41,046 nt of DNA from Candidatus Zixiibacteriota bacterium. GTDB lineage: Bacteria; Zixibacteria; MSB-5A5; GN15; JAAZOE01. The notes beneath the pieces were generated by a model. That model was not told the origin of the DNA, did no database searches, and was given only the letters and a program-made list of their open reading frames with translations. Location: contig DAOUTW010000039.1 of the NCBI GenBank assembly GCA_030668485.1, positions 1 through 41,046 of the forward strand, in the 5' to 3' direction. The translations under genes were made by a program, and so were the position numbers. This document shows, in pieces, positions 14,745 through 21,321 of this stretch. How positions within the stretch are numbered: position 1 is the first letter of the stretch; each line of letters opens with the position of its first letter.

Positions 14745-16514
14745 TTAAGCAGGGAGATGAATTGAGAATCGGCTACCCTTGCCCGGGGTGCTTTCGACTG
14801 CGGGATATCCACCATGAATCTGCGCTATATGTTTGACTATCGCTAATCCCAGACCGGTACCGCCCAGTTGCCGACTGCGAGCCTTGTCGACGCGGTAAAA
14901 ACGCTCAAAGAGTCGCGGAAGATGCTCATTTGAGATACCGCATCCGTAATCTGTGACCGTAATAACCGTTCCGCCATCGGCTATTTCCGCCGAAACCTCG
15001 ACTCTACCTTTTTCATCGCTATACTTAATAGCATTATCAATCAGATTGATCACCGCCTGCTCCATCAGGGCCGAATTAATTTTGGCCTTAATATCTTCGC
15101 CACAGACTAATTCCACCGCGATATGTTTCTCGGTCGCCTTCAGATCGCAGGCCTGGGTAGCCGTTTCGAGGACCTCGCAGAGGGACTTTGATTCCAGTGT
15201 AACGGTCGACATGCCTTCGTCCTGTTCCAGTCTGGATAAACTTAAAAGATCCTCGATAATCGCCTGCAGGCGATCGGCGTGACGCGAAATAATCTCCAGG
15301 AACCGTTTGGCTGATACGGGATCGTCCATGGCGCCGTCAAGCAGCGTTTCCACGAAACCCTTGACCGATGTTACCGGTGTTTTTAACTCATGAGAAACAT
15401 TGGCGACAAAATCTCTTCGTATCGCCTCTAGTCGCCTGATTCTGGTTATGTCGTTGAGAACAAATAGAGCCCCTATCGTATTCCCCTGGGCGTCATGAAG
15501 AACCGTCCCGTGAACCTGAAGATAACGTTCCTCCCTGTCGAACATGGTTATTTCGGCTTCGTCCGATTCACTGGTGGCGAGAACCTTGTCGACAAATTCC
15601 AGCAGCGCCGGATGACGAACAATTTCGTGAAGAGTCCTCTCCTTAATCTTAGCCGGTTTTATACCGAACAAGCTTGCGGCCGCACGATTCATATTGATAA
15701 CATGAGCCTCAGTATCAACCGCAAAAACCCCCTCGACCATGCTCGACAACACCGCTTCCAGTTCATTCCGCTGGCGAACAATAGCCTCCATCCTTTCATA
15801 CAGTTGCTCCGCCATCTGGTTCATCGATATTGCAAGACTCCCGATTTCAGTAATGTTAGAGACCGGAAGTTTTTTGGTCAGTTCGCCGGCTGCAAATTGT
15901 TTCGCGGTGCGACGCATTTGTTCCAGAGGACGGCTGATCCGCCGTGAGACAAAGAAACTGATGGCGGCGGACAGAATTGCAATCGCCAGTCCGCCCAACG
16001 CGATCCGAGTGTACACCGTTTTCAACGCCTGCTCGATAGAGGTGATCGGGAGCGATATGCGCAGGACACCGAGGACGGCTCCGTTATCGGAAACCGGAAT
16101 CGCGACATACATCATATTTTGTCGTAAAGTATAACTGTGCCGGATCGCCTCACCCCGTCCTTCGCTCAAGGCAGCCATCACCTCTGGTCGATCGCAATGA
16201 TTGTCCATCGTCTGAGGATCATGTTCGGAGTCGCCGAGAACCTGCCCGTTCATGGCGATGACCGTAAACCGCGTTTGCGAAATACGGCTCAATTCAATGC
16301 AACTTAGCTGAATTTCGGACCGGTCCGCCGATTGGAGAAGATCGGAAAAAGATTGCAATTTGAGAATTCCCCGGGTTTCCAGATCATCGGCGGTTTGCTT
16401 TAATGAAGACCGACGAAAAGAGTCCGATGCGTACCAGGTTATGGCTACCAGGGAAATAATGATGATGATCAGGTAAGAAGGATATAACCGCCACAACAAA
16501 CGCTTGCGTTTCAT
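14745..16514 (-). CDS. phoR: phosphate regulon sensor histidine kinase PhoR
   Basis: 589 residues; the start at 16514 is two bases after the phoB stop, while the frame extends upstream as a spurious 56-codon lead. A membrane helix at ~10-32 is followed by a ~130-residue sensor region, a second helix at ~155-178 and a HAMP segment. A PAS domain follows (VEGVFAVDTEAHVINMNRAA), then HisKA with the phosphorylated His in NVSHELKTPVTSVKGF, and a HATPase domain with NLIDNAIKYSDEKGRVEV, VTDYGCGISNEHLPRLFERF and GGTGLGLAIVKHIA. It phosphorylates PhoB when phosphate is short. Unlike E. coli PhoR it has a sizeable periplasmic loop. The neighbouring phosphate genes support the identity. Confidence 0.92.
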   Translation of the reverse strand: MKRKRLLWRLYPSYLIIIIISLVAITWYASDSFRRSSLKQTADDLETRGILKLQSFSDLLQSADRSEIQLSCIELSRISQTRFTVIAMNGQVLGDSEHDPQTMDNHCDRPEVMAALSEGRGEAIRHSYTLRQNMMYVAIPVSDNGAVLGVLRISLPITSIEQALKTVYTRIALGGLAIAILSAAISFFVSRRISRPLEQMRRTAKQFAAGELTKKLPVSNITEIGSLAISMNQMAEQLYERMEAIVRQRNELEAVLSSMVEGVFAVDTEAHVINMNRAAASLFGIKPAKIKERTLHEIVRHPALLEFVDKVLATSESDEAEITMFDREERYLQVHGTVLHDAQGNTIGALFVLNDITRIRRLEAIRRDFVANVSHELKTPVTSVKGFVETLLDGAMDDPVSAKRFLEIISRHADRLQAIIEDLLSLSRLEQDEGMSTVTLESKSLCEVLETATQACDLKATEKHIAVELVCGEDIKAKINSALMEQAVINLIDNAIKYSDEKGRVEVSAEIADGGTVITVTDYGCGISNEHLPRLFERFYRVDKARSRQLGGTGLGLAIVKHIAQIHGGYPAVESTPGKGSRFSIHLPA

Positions 16515-16516
16515 GA

Positions 16517-17203
16517 TTATCCTTTGAAACGGTAGCCAACTCCGCGAACCGTCTCGATATAAGATCCAGCTCGGCCAAGTTTTTTTCGTAAACCGACTAT
16601 TTGCACATCGACCGATCTGTCTGTCACCGGATAATCGGTTCCATGGAGCGCATCCACTATCTGATAGCGAGTAAACACCCAACCGGGTCGCCGCGCCAGC
16701 AGATTTAAAAGACGGAACTCTGTAACCGTCAAATCAATTACCTTCCCATCGACCAGAACTTCATGACGGCCTGGGCGAATGGCGATCCCGCCGATTTTGA
16801 TCTCGGCATCATCCTCAGGAGGCGCGGACCGGAAGCGGCGTATGGCGGTTCGGATGCGAGCCACCAGGATATTGGGACTGAACGGCTTGGTGATATAATC
16901 TTCCGCCCCAAGTTCAAGCCCAACGACAACATCGGACTCCTCACCCTTGGCCGAAACCATGATAATGGGGATACCAGCGGTTTTAGAATCACTTTTTAAC
17001 TTGCGGCAAAGCTCAAGACCATCGACCCCGGGAAGCATAATATCAAGCAGGATCAAATCGGGCCTGCTTCTGTCAACTGCTGTCAGCGCCTCTTCCCCCG
17101 ATTTTACTCCAGAAACCAGATAACCCTCACGATTCAGGTTATAGGTAATTAATTCCAGAATATCTTCCTCATCCTCAACAACAAGGATGTTTTCGCCAGA
17201 CAT
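16517..17203 (-). CDS. phoB: phosphate regulon response regulator PhoB
   Basis: 228 residues. AAGGAG precedes the start at 17203, and the 39 upstream codons in frame have no site. The receiver domain has the acidic pair at ~10-12, phosphoacceptor Asp54 (LILLDIMLPG) and Lys106 (DYITKPF). The OmpR/PhoB winged-helix domain (~130-228) contains LTVTEFRLLNLLARRPGWVF and SVDVQIVGLRKKLGRAGSYI, then ETVRGVGYRFKG. It activates pst and its own genes under phosphate limitation. A second 11-bp-phased word pair resembling the pstS repeats is at 17250-17271 just upstream (weak). Confidence 0.93.
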   Translation of the reverse strand: MSGENILVVEDEEDILELITYNLNREGYLVSGVKSGEEALTAVDRSRPDLILLDIMLPGVDGLELCRKLKSDSKTAGIPIIMVSAKGEESDVVVGLELGAEDYITKPFSPNILVARIRTAIRRFRSAPPEDDAEIKIGGIAIRPGRHEVLVDGKVIDLTVTEFRLLNLLARRPGWVFTRYQIVDALHGTDYPVTDRSVDVQIVGLRKKLGRAGSYIETVRGVGYRFKG

Positions 17204-17420
17204 TAATAAGCTCCTTCGCTTTACCTGTTTGAAAAGATAATTCAAAACGTTTGTTAGAAAAACATTAAAGTTTGATGAGATCTTTATGGTTTTCGAATAC
17301 TTTTCAAGACGGCGCATCAACCATCCACCCAGAAAGTAAAACTATGACATCATATATTAGTACATCCACAATATTGGTGTGTGATATCAAAATTGAAGAA
17401 TAAATATAAGGGAATTGCCC

Positions 17421-17449
17421 TTGACAAGTGGCCTCAGGCTCCCTATTCT
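17421..17449 (+). promoter_or_regulatory. sigma-70-type promoter of the RiPP precursor region
   Basis: TTGACA (17421-17426), a 17-base spacer and TATTCT (17444-17449). The next strong ribosome-binding sites on this strand are at 17642 and 17826, so the leader would be about 190-380 bases. The 17204-17420 stretch before it holds the phoB upstream region and no gene. Confidence 0.6.
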
Positions 17450-17653
17450 TTGAACCAAAGAGCACATGTCAAACCCGGCGGGGACAACTGTTTTGTTATC
17501 GAAAGGGCATCAATCGGTTCTGCTTCTTAGATTCGTCAGGCATTTTCGATATCAACGTTTTTAGGGATTAGGTTGGGTTACTGCTTCATGTAGATCCGAG
17601 TCCGACGACTAAGTGGGACAAAAACACTTGTTTACCAATCGCAGGAGTTTCTC

Positions 17654-17749
17654 ATGAAATATGGCAATGGTCGTACGGGAAAATATCAGTGGGATAATCA
17701 TCTCAATCCTCATGAGATGACTGCTGGCCGGCAGAGGACAAAATCGTGA
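17654..17749 (+). CDS. 31-residue leader ORF of unknown role upstream of the RiPP precursors
   Basis: The ATG at 17654 has AGGAG seven bases upstream. The product starts MKYGNGRTGKYQW and ends GRQRTKS. It is basic and Cys-free and lacks the motifs of the three precursors that follow. It might be a leader peptide coupling translation to downstream expression, a decayed precursor, or a chance frame behind a purine-rich stretch. Confidence 0.3.
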   Translation: MKYGNGRTGKYQWDNHLNPHEMTAGRQRTKS

Positions 17750-17837
17750 GGTGTTCGACCGGACCGAAGCCTAGACCGAAGGCATCAACGGCATAAGACG
17801 CCGGTCCGCGACTTTTGCCAAACTCGGAGGTGAGATA

Positions 17838-17939
17838 ATGTATTATCTGGTGGACCCCAAAGATGTAGCTGAACTTTCGTGGTGTGTTTTCAAATGCAAG
17901 AACTTCGGGCCTGCGCCCTTGTATGGAGTCGAGCCGTAA
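17838..17939 (+). CDS. RiPP precursor peptide 1 (MxYLVDPK family)
   Basis: 33 residues; GGAGG seven bases before the ATG. It opens MYYLVDPKD, continues VAELSW, has the CX3C pair Cys16-VFK-Cys20, then KNFGPA and ends PLYGVEP. The opening nine residues and the closing P-L-Y-G-V-x-P are shared with two further small genes at 18132 and 18555. Middle sequences diverge, which is the pattern expected of a recognition segment, a variable modified core and a conserved follower. Two radical SAM/SPASM genes, a B12-type radical SAM gene and an ABC exporter follow on the same strand. I do not recognise the motif from any named RiPP class. The role as precursor is inferred from size, conservation, Cys pattern and neighbours. 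Confidence 0.75.
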   Translation: MYYLVDPKDVAELSWCVFKCKNFGPAPLYGVEP

Positions 17940-17951
17940 TCGTTCTTTCTT

Positions 17952-18037
17952 AGATATGACAATATCTGACCGGTTCGTTTCCACCGGATTCGTCCCGGTC
18001 AGCGATAACCCGATAACTCCGGCATAAGAGGAGTTAT
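17952..18037 (+). other. hairpins between precursor genes 1 and 2
   Basis: AGATAT-gaca-ATATCT (17952-17967) and a perfect 8-bp stem ATAACTCC / GGAGTTAT (18013-18037) whose loop is GGCATAAGA. The same nine-base word also occurs at 17790-17798 ahead of precursor 1. No T-tract follows. These may stabilise or process the precursor mRNA. Confidence 0.45.
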
Positions 18038-18131
18038 TCGATTTGTAATCGGTCGGCGGATCAGGAATCCATGAGCAGGCATCATCGATTAATCCGTCGA
18101 CTGGAACCCACTCACACATGGAGGTACCCAC

Positions 18132-18254
18132 ATGCTCTATCTGATCGACCCTAAGGATCTGTGCGGTGCGAAATGCTGGCCGTTCTTCATCACATGCCGG
18201 CCCGACAATCATCCGATGTACGGAATTGATCCGTGCGGTCGTATTGATTCATAG
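18132..18254 (+). CDS. RiPP precursor peptide 2 (MxYLIDPK family)
   Basis: 40 residues; GGAGG seven bases before the ATG. It opens MLYLIDPKDL, has the CX3C pair Cys11-GAK-Cys15, continues WPFFIT with Cys22, then RPDNH and PMYGIDP, and carries an extra tail CGRIDS with Cys35. It has four Cys against two and three in its siblings. The conserved P-M-Y-G-I-x-P is not at the very end here, so the tail after it seems tolerated, as also in peptide 3. The wobble positions differ from precursor 1 while the protein motif holds (YLVDPK versus YLIDPK), which argues for selection on the peptide rather than recent duplication. Confidence 0.78.
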   Translation: MLYLIDPKDLCGAKCWPFFITCRPDNHPMYGIDPCGRIDS

Positions 18255-18339
18255 TTCGGACGCATAATCCTCAGGCCGGCTTTTAACGTAAGAAAACGCA
18301 AATCCCTTATGTGACAGAGCCGGCTGAATCATGAGTATT

Positions 18340-18378
18340 GGAGGGAGCGGTGCATGGTTACACCATATACCGCTCTCC
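18340..18378 (+). other. long strong hairpin between precursor genes 2 and 3
   Basis: GGAG-gg-AGCGGTgcATGGT pairs with ACCATataCCGCTCTCC around a three-base loop, giving about 17 pairs with one two-base bulge and one mismatch. There is no T-tract. It lies in a 300-base gap without another supported gene. It may be an RNA-processing or attenuation element setting the dose of peptides 2 and 3. Confidence 0.6.
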
Positions 18379-18554
18379 ATTCAAACGATTTGAACAGGCG
18401 AATGTGGAACCTCTATGATTGAGTATGTCTTTTGCCCGATAAGTTGCCAGGCATCCATTCGATCACGATTCATTCCCGTCAAGGGAATCGCAATCGGGCA
18501 TGGAAACCACATATGGCGGAACCTCGCAAGGTTTCGCATCCAAGGAGGTGTCAA

Positions 18555-18665
18555 ATGATTTATTTGGTTGATCCCAGGGAAAACATCAGCCTAAAGTGCA
18601 GATTCTACTGCGGAATCAAACCGCTTTACGGTGTGCCGCCGATTTTATGCAATATCGTGCAATAA
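18555..18665 (+). CDS. RiPP precursor peptide 3 (MxYLVDPR family)
   Basis: 36 residues; AAGGAGG six bases before the ATG, the best site of the three. It opens MIYLVDPRENISLK, has the CX3C pair Cys15-RFY-Cys19, then GIKPLYGVPP and the tail ILCNIVQ with Cys32. Lys8-Asp9 of the siblings is replaced conservatively by Arg8-Glu9. The distance between the opening motif and the first Cys is close to that of peptide 1 (Cys15 versus Cys16), and the aromatic residue inside or beside the CX3C (F/Y/W) recurs in all three. It is the last precursor before the enzyme promoter at 18720. Confidence 0.78.
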   Translation: MIYLVDPRENISLKCRFYCGIKPLYGVPPILCNIVQ

Positions 18666-18719
18666 TATTCGGCAAATTGATCCCGGTCTGCCGCATGCGA
18701 AAATGGTTTGTTTCATCTC

Positions 18720-18747
18720 TTGACAATATCACATTTTCGATTAAAAT
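18720..18747 (+). promoter_or_regulatory. sigma-70-type promoter of the radical SAM/exporter genes
   Basis: TTGACA (18720-18725), 16 bases, TAAAAT (18742-18747). It lies about 85 bases before the first enzyme. It separates transcription of the enzymes from that of the precursors. Confidence 0.6.
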
Positions 18748-18774
18748 ACGGTAGGCCATCAGACAATTGAAACG

Positions 18775-18802
18775 ATATGGGGCGGGGCCCTCCCCGTTCC
18801 AT
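18775..18802 (+). other. leader hairpin upstream of the first radical SAM gene
   Basis: TATGGGGCGGGG pairs with CCCCGTTCCATA (two G-T wobbles) around CCCT. It lies between the promoter at 18720 and the start at 18833, and could damp enzyme expression relative to the precursors. Confidence 0.5.
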
Positions 18803-18832
18803 ACGTAAATATCTTAAAAGCGAGTGCTAAAC

Positions 18833-20191
18833 ATGTCGAAGTTATCTCGATTCAACCATTTTCAACCATGGCGCGACGGCTATTACATCGCCTATAATGC
18901 GATGAGCGGAGCTGTGGCTCTTATGACCAATGAGAATTACGAGGTATACAAGAAAATACCCGAAATACTTGCTTCCAATAACCAACCCGACCTTTCCGAT
19001 GAGGAAAAGGAGCTGTTCAAACAGCTCGAATATGGCCGCTTCCTCTGCGATGATGACCTGGATGAAGTGGAAGCGCTCCAATTCCGTCAGAATATGGACC
19101 GTTATGGTCAAGCCTCGATGGGATTAATCCTCGCCCCTACTCTGGCCTGCAATATGGCCTGTGAATATTGCTACGAGGCCAACAAGAAGGGCCGGCTGTC
19201 ATCGCAATTAGTCGAAAAGATCGTGGAATTCGTCGAGGAGCGAGCCCCACACCTCGCAGGCCTCGATGTCAGTTGGTACGGCGGGGAACCTCTTCTGGCG
19301 ATGGATATCATCGATGACCTCACCGCGACCTTCCTCGATCTGGCCGAGGAATACAAATTCAAATACGGCTCCTCAATGATTTCCAACGGGTATCTCATGA
19401 CACCCGAAGTTACCGACCGTCTCGTCAAAAACCAGGTGAAAACGATTCAGCTCACTCTCGACGGACCGGGACGCATTCATAATAAGAAACGCCCCTTGAA
19501 AAACGGCAAGCCGAGTTTCGAAACCATTCTAAAAAACATTCAGTACGCCGCGGATAAAATAGGGGTCGGTATCCGGGTCAACGTCGATAAGAGTTTTACC
19601 AATGACATCATCAAGGAACTGTTGCAGGAATTGATCGATGCCGGAGTGCATGATAAAGTAGGAGTCTACTTCGGACAATTGGAAGCCTCAACCCAGGTTT
19701 GTTCCAACATATCCGAATCATGCTATGAAACGGCCGACTTCTCCAAAATCGAAATAGATTATTATCGTCTGCTGCTGGAATATGGCTTCCGGATCGACCG
19801 CCTGCCGCAGCCGATGAGTACCTTCTGCATGGCGCAGGTTATCAGTTCTTTTTTAATCGATCCCGATGGTGATCTTTATAAATGTTTCAACCATGTTGGG
19901 GATAAGGACAAAATTGTGGGTAATATCGGGGCGGAAATAAACTACCAGAATCCCAATTTTAAACACCTGTTCAATTTCAGTCCCTTCCAGGATGAAACCT
20001 GCAGCTCATGCAATTTCCTTCCCATCTGTATGGGCGGCTGCCCTTCCCGCCGCGCCGACCGCGGCCTGACCGGCGAACAGCTCTGTGACAGTTGGCGTCA
20101 TAATCTCGAACCGATGCTGGAGATTATCGCCCTGTCCCGTCAACAAGAAATGCAACGGCAGAAAGAGGCGGCCGTGGCCGCAAAGGAGTAG
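18833..20191 (+). CDS. radical SAM/SPASM peptide maturase 1
   Basis: 452 residues from the ATG at 18833; a GTG nine bases earlier is possible. Residues ~1-90 form an N-terminal region (SRFNHFQPWRDGYYIAYNAM, SGAVALMTNENYEVYKKI) resembling the PqqD-like/RRE regions of peptide maturases, which bind leaders. The radical SAM barrel has CX3CX2C at Cys106, 110 and 113 (CNMACEYCYE) and the SAM-contact strand WYGGEPLL. The SPASM domain has the full seven-Cys layout: Cys332, Cys351, then CX2CX5CX3C (390, 393, 399, 403) and Cys418, binding two extra iron-sulfur clusters. SPASM enzymes typically form thioether, C-C or other crosslinks in ribosomal peptides. Its position after three small Cys-bearing genes makes them the likely substrates. 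The next gene starts six bases after the stop. Confidence 0.88.
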   Translation: MSKLSRFNHFQPWRDGYYIAYNAMSGAVALMTNENYEVYKKIPEILASNNQPDLSDEEKELFKQLEYGRFLCDDDLDEVEALQFRQNMDRYGQASMGLILAPTLACNMACEYCYEANKKGRLSSQLVEKIVEFVEERAPHLAGLDVSWYGGEPLLAMDIIDDLTATFLDLAEEYKFKYGSSMISNGYLMTPEVTDRLVKNQVKTIQLTLDGPGRIHNKKRPLKNGKPSFETILKNIQYAADKIGVGIRVNVDKSFTNDIIKELLQELIDAGVHDKVGVYFGQLEASTQVCSNISESCYETADFSKIEIDYYRLLLEYGFRIDRLPQPMSTFCMAQVISSFLIDPDGDLYKCFNHVGDKDKIVGNIGAEINYQNPNFKHLFNFSPFQDETCSSCNFLPICMGGCPSRRADRGLTGEQLCDSWRHNLEPMLEIIALSRQQEMQRQKEAAVAAKE

Positions 20192-20197
20192 ACTACA

Positions 20198-21316
20198 ATG
20201 GAAGAGTTTAATTTTTTTCCACAAAGCACTGTCTGGGAAATAACCTTTGCCTGTAATATGCGCTGCCTTCATTGCGGCACCGCTGCCGGCAATATCCGCC
20301 CGGACGAATTGACCGACGATGAAACCTACAAAGTCATCGACGAACTGGGCGAACTGGGCTGTGAAGTGCTTACCCTCTCCGGAGGCGAACCGCTGCTGCG
20401 AAAAAATTGGCAGGAAATGGCCCGGCGCCTGAAGAAACACGGCGTCAAAACATGCATCATCTCCAACGGCTATATGGTCAACCAGAAAATCGTCGATGAT
20501 TTCGCGGAAATCGGGATAAATAATGTCGGGATCAGCTTCGACGGCATCGAAAAAACTCACAATCATATCCGTCAACGCCCCGACAGCTTCCAACGGGCCT
20601 ACAACGCCATGAAATTGATGTCGGAGACAAAAATTCGCTATTGCGCCGTCAGTCAGATTTCAAATATAAACATCAATGAACTGGATCAGATCAGGAAACT
20701 CCTGGTCGATGTCGGATGTCCCCAATGGCGAATTCAGATGACTACTGATACCGGGCGCATGTCCAAAGATCTCGTTATGCCGCTCGAGAGATATGCGGAG
20801 TTTATCGACAAGGTATTGGAATTCAAGAAAAACGATGCCGAATTAGATATCGATATCGGCGAAAATATCGGCTATTATGGCTGCCGCGGAATGGATATCC
20901 GGCAGGGCTTCCCCTATCTGGGATGCTACGCAGGCACACGAGTCCTCGGTATTGAATCGGATGGAAAAATAAAAGGCTGTCTGTCGATGCCGGAAGAATT
21001 CGTCGAAGGAAATCTCCGTGACAGTTCCTTAATCGAGCTCTGGAACAACCCGGAGGGCTTCGCATACAACCGAAAATTCACCCGCGAGACCGCATCGGGC
21101 GCATGCTATGAATGCAAGTATCTGCCCCTTTGCCGCGGCGGTTGCGCCACAACATCATACTCTGCCACCGGTGAAAGGGCCAATAACCCCTTCTGCATCT
21201 ATCAAATAGAAAAGGCCCAGGGAATTGAGCCGCCCCCCGATACCGAGTTGATCACTGATTTGCTTGGCCGATTCAAAGAGCCGGCTGAAAAACCGGTGGC
21301 AATCGAGGAGGACTGA
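20198..21316 (+). CDS. radical SAM/SPASM protein 2
   Basis: 372 residues. It has no N-terminal RRE-like part. The barrel begins at once with VWEITFACNMRCLHCGTAAG (Cys19, 23 and 26), followed by LTLSGGEPLL and IISNGYMV. The SPASM layout is complete (Cys243, Cys261, CX2CX5CX3C at 303, 306, 312 and 316, and Cys333). The C-terminus is a Glu/Pro-rich tail. Sequence differences from maturase 1 are large, so it is not a recent duplicate. A second SPASM enzyme could install a second kind of modification or work as a partner in one reaction, as paired SPASM proteins do in some known cassettes. Lacking its own leader-binding part, it may rely on maturase 1 for substrate presentation (inference). Confidence 0.88.
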   Translation: MEEFNFFPQSTVWEITFACNMRCLHCGTAAGNIRPDELTDDETYKVIDELGELGCEVLTLSGGEPLLRKNWQEMARRLKKHGVKTCIISNGYMVNQKIVDDFAEIGINNVGISFDGIEKTHNHIRQRPDSFQRAYNAMKLMSETKIRYCAVSQISNININELDQIRKLLVDVGCPQWRIQMTTDTGRMSKDLVMPLERYAEFIDKVLEFKKNDAELDIDIGENIGYYGCRGMDIRQGFPYLGCYAGTRVLGIESDGKIKGCLSMPEEFVEGNLRDSSLIELWNNPEGFAYNRKFTRETASGACYECKYLPLCRGGCATTSYSATGERANNPFCIYQIEKAQGIEPPPDTELITDLLGRFKEPAEKPVAIEED

Positions 21317-21321
21317 GGCGT

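Noticed and set aside
17703-18212. 169-codon open frame on the minus strand across precursors 1 and 2
   Set aside because: No recognisable domain and no ribosome-binding site. It is antisense to the conserved peptides and to hairpins.
18415-18558. 47-codon frame starting MIEYVFCPISCQ with a CX3C, ending inside precursor 3
   Set aside because: There is no ribosome-binding site and no YLVDP or LYG motif. It overlaps the start of the well-supported precursor 3, so it is more likely a chance frame.
18694-18752. Short ATG frame between precursor 3 and the enzymes as a fourth precursor
   Set aside because: It has no motif and no ribosome-binding site, and it spans the promoter at 18720.
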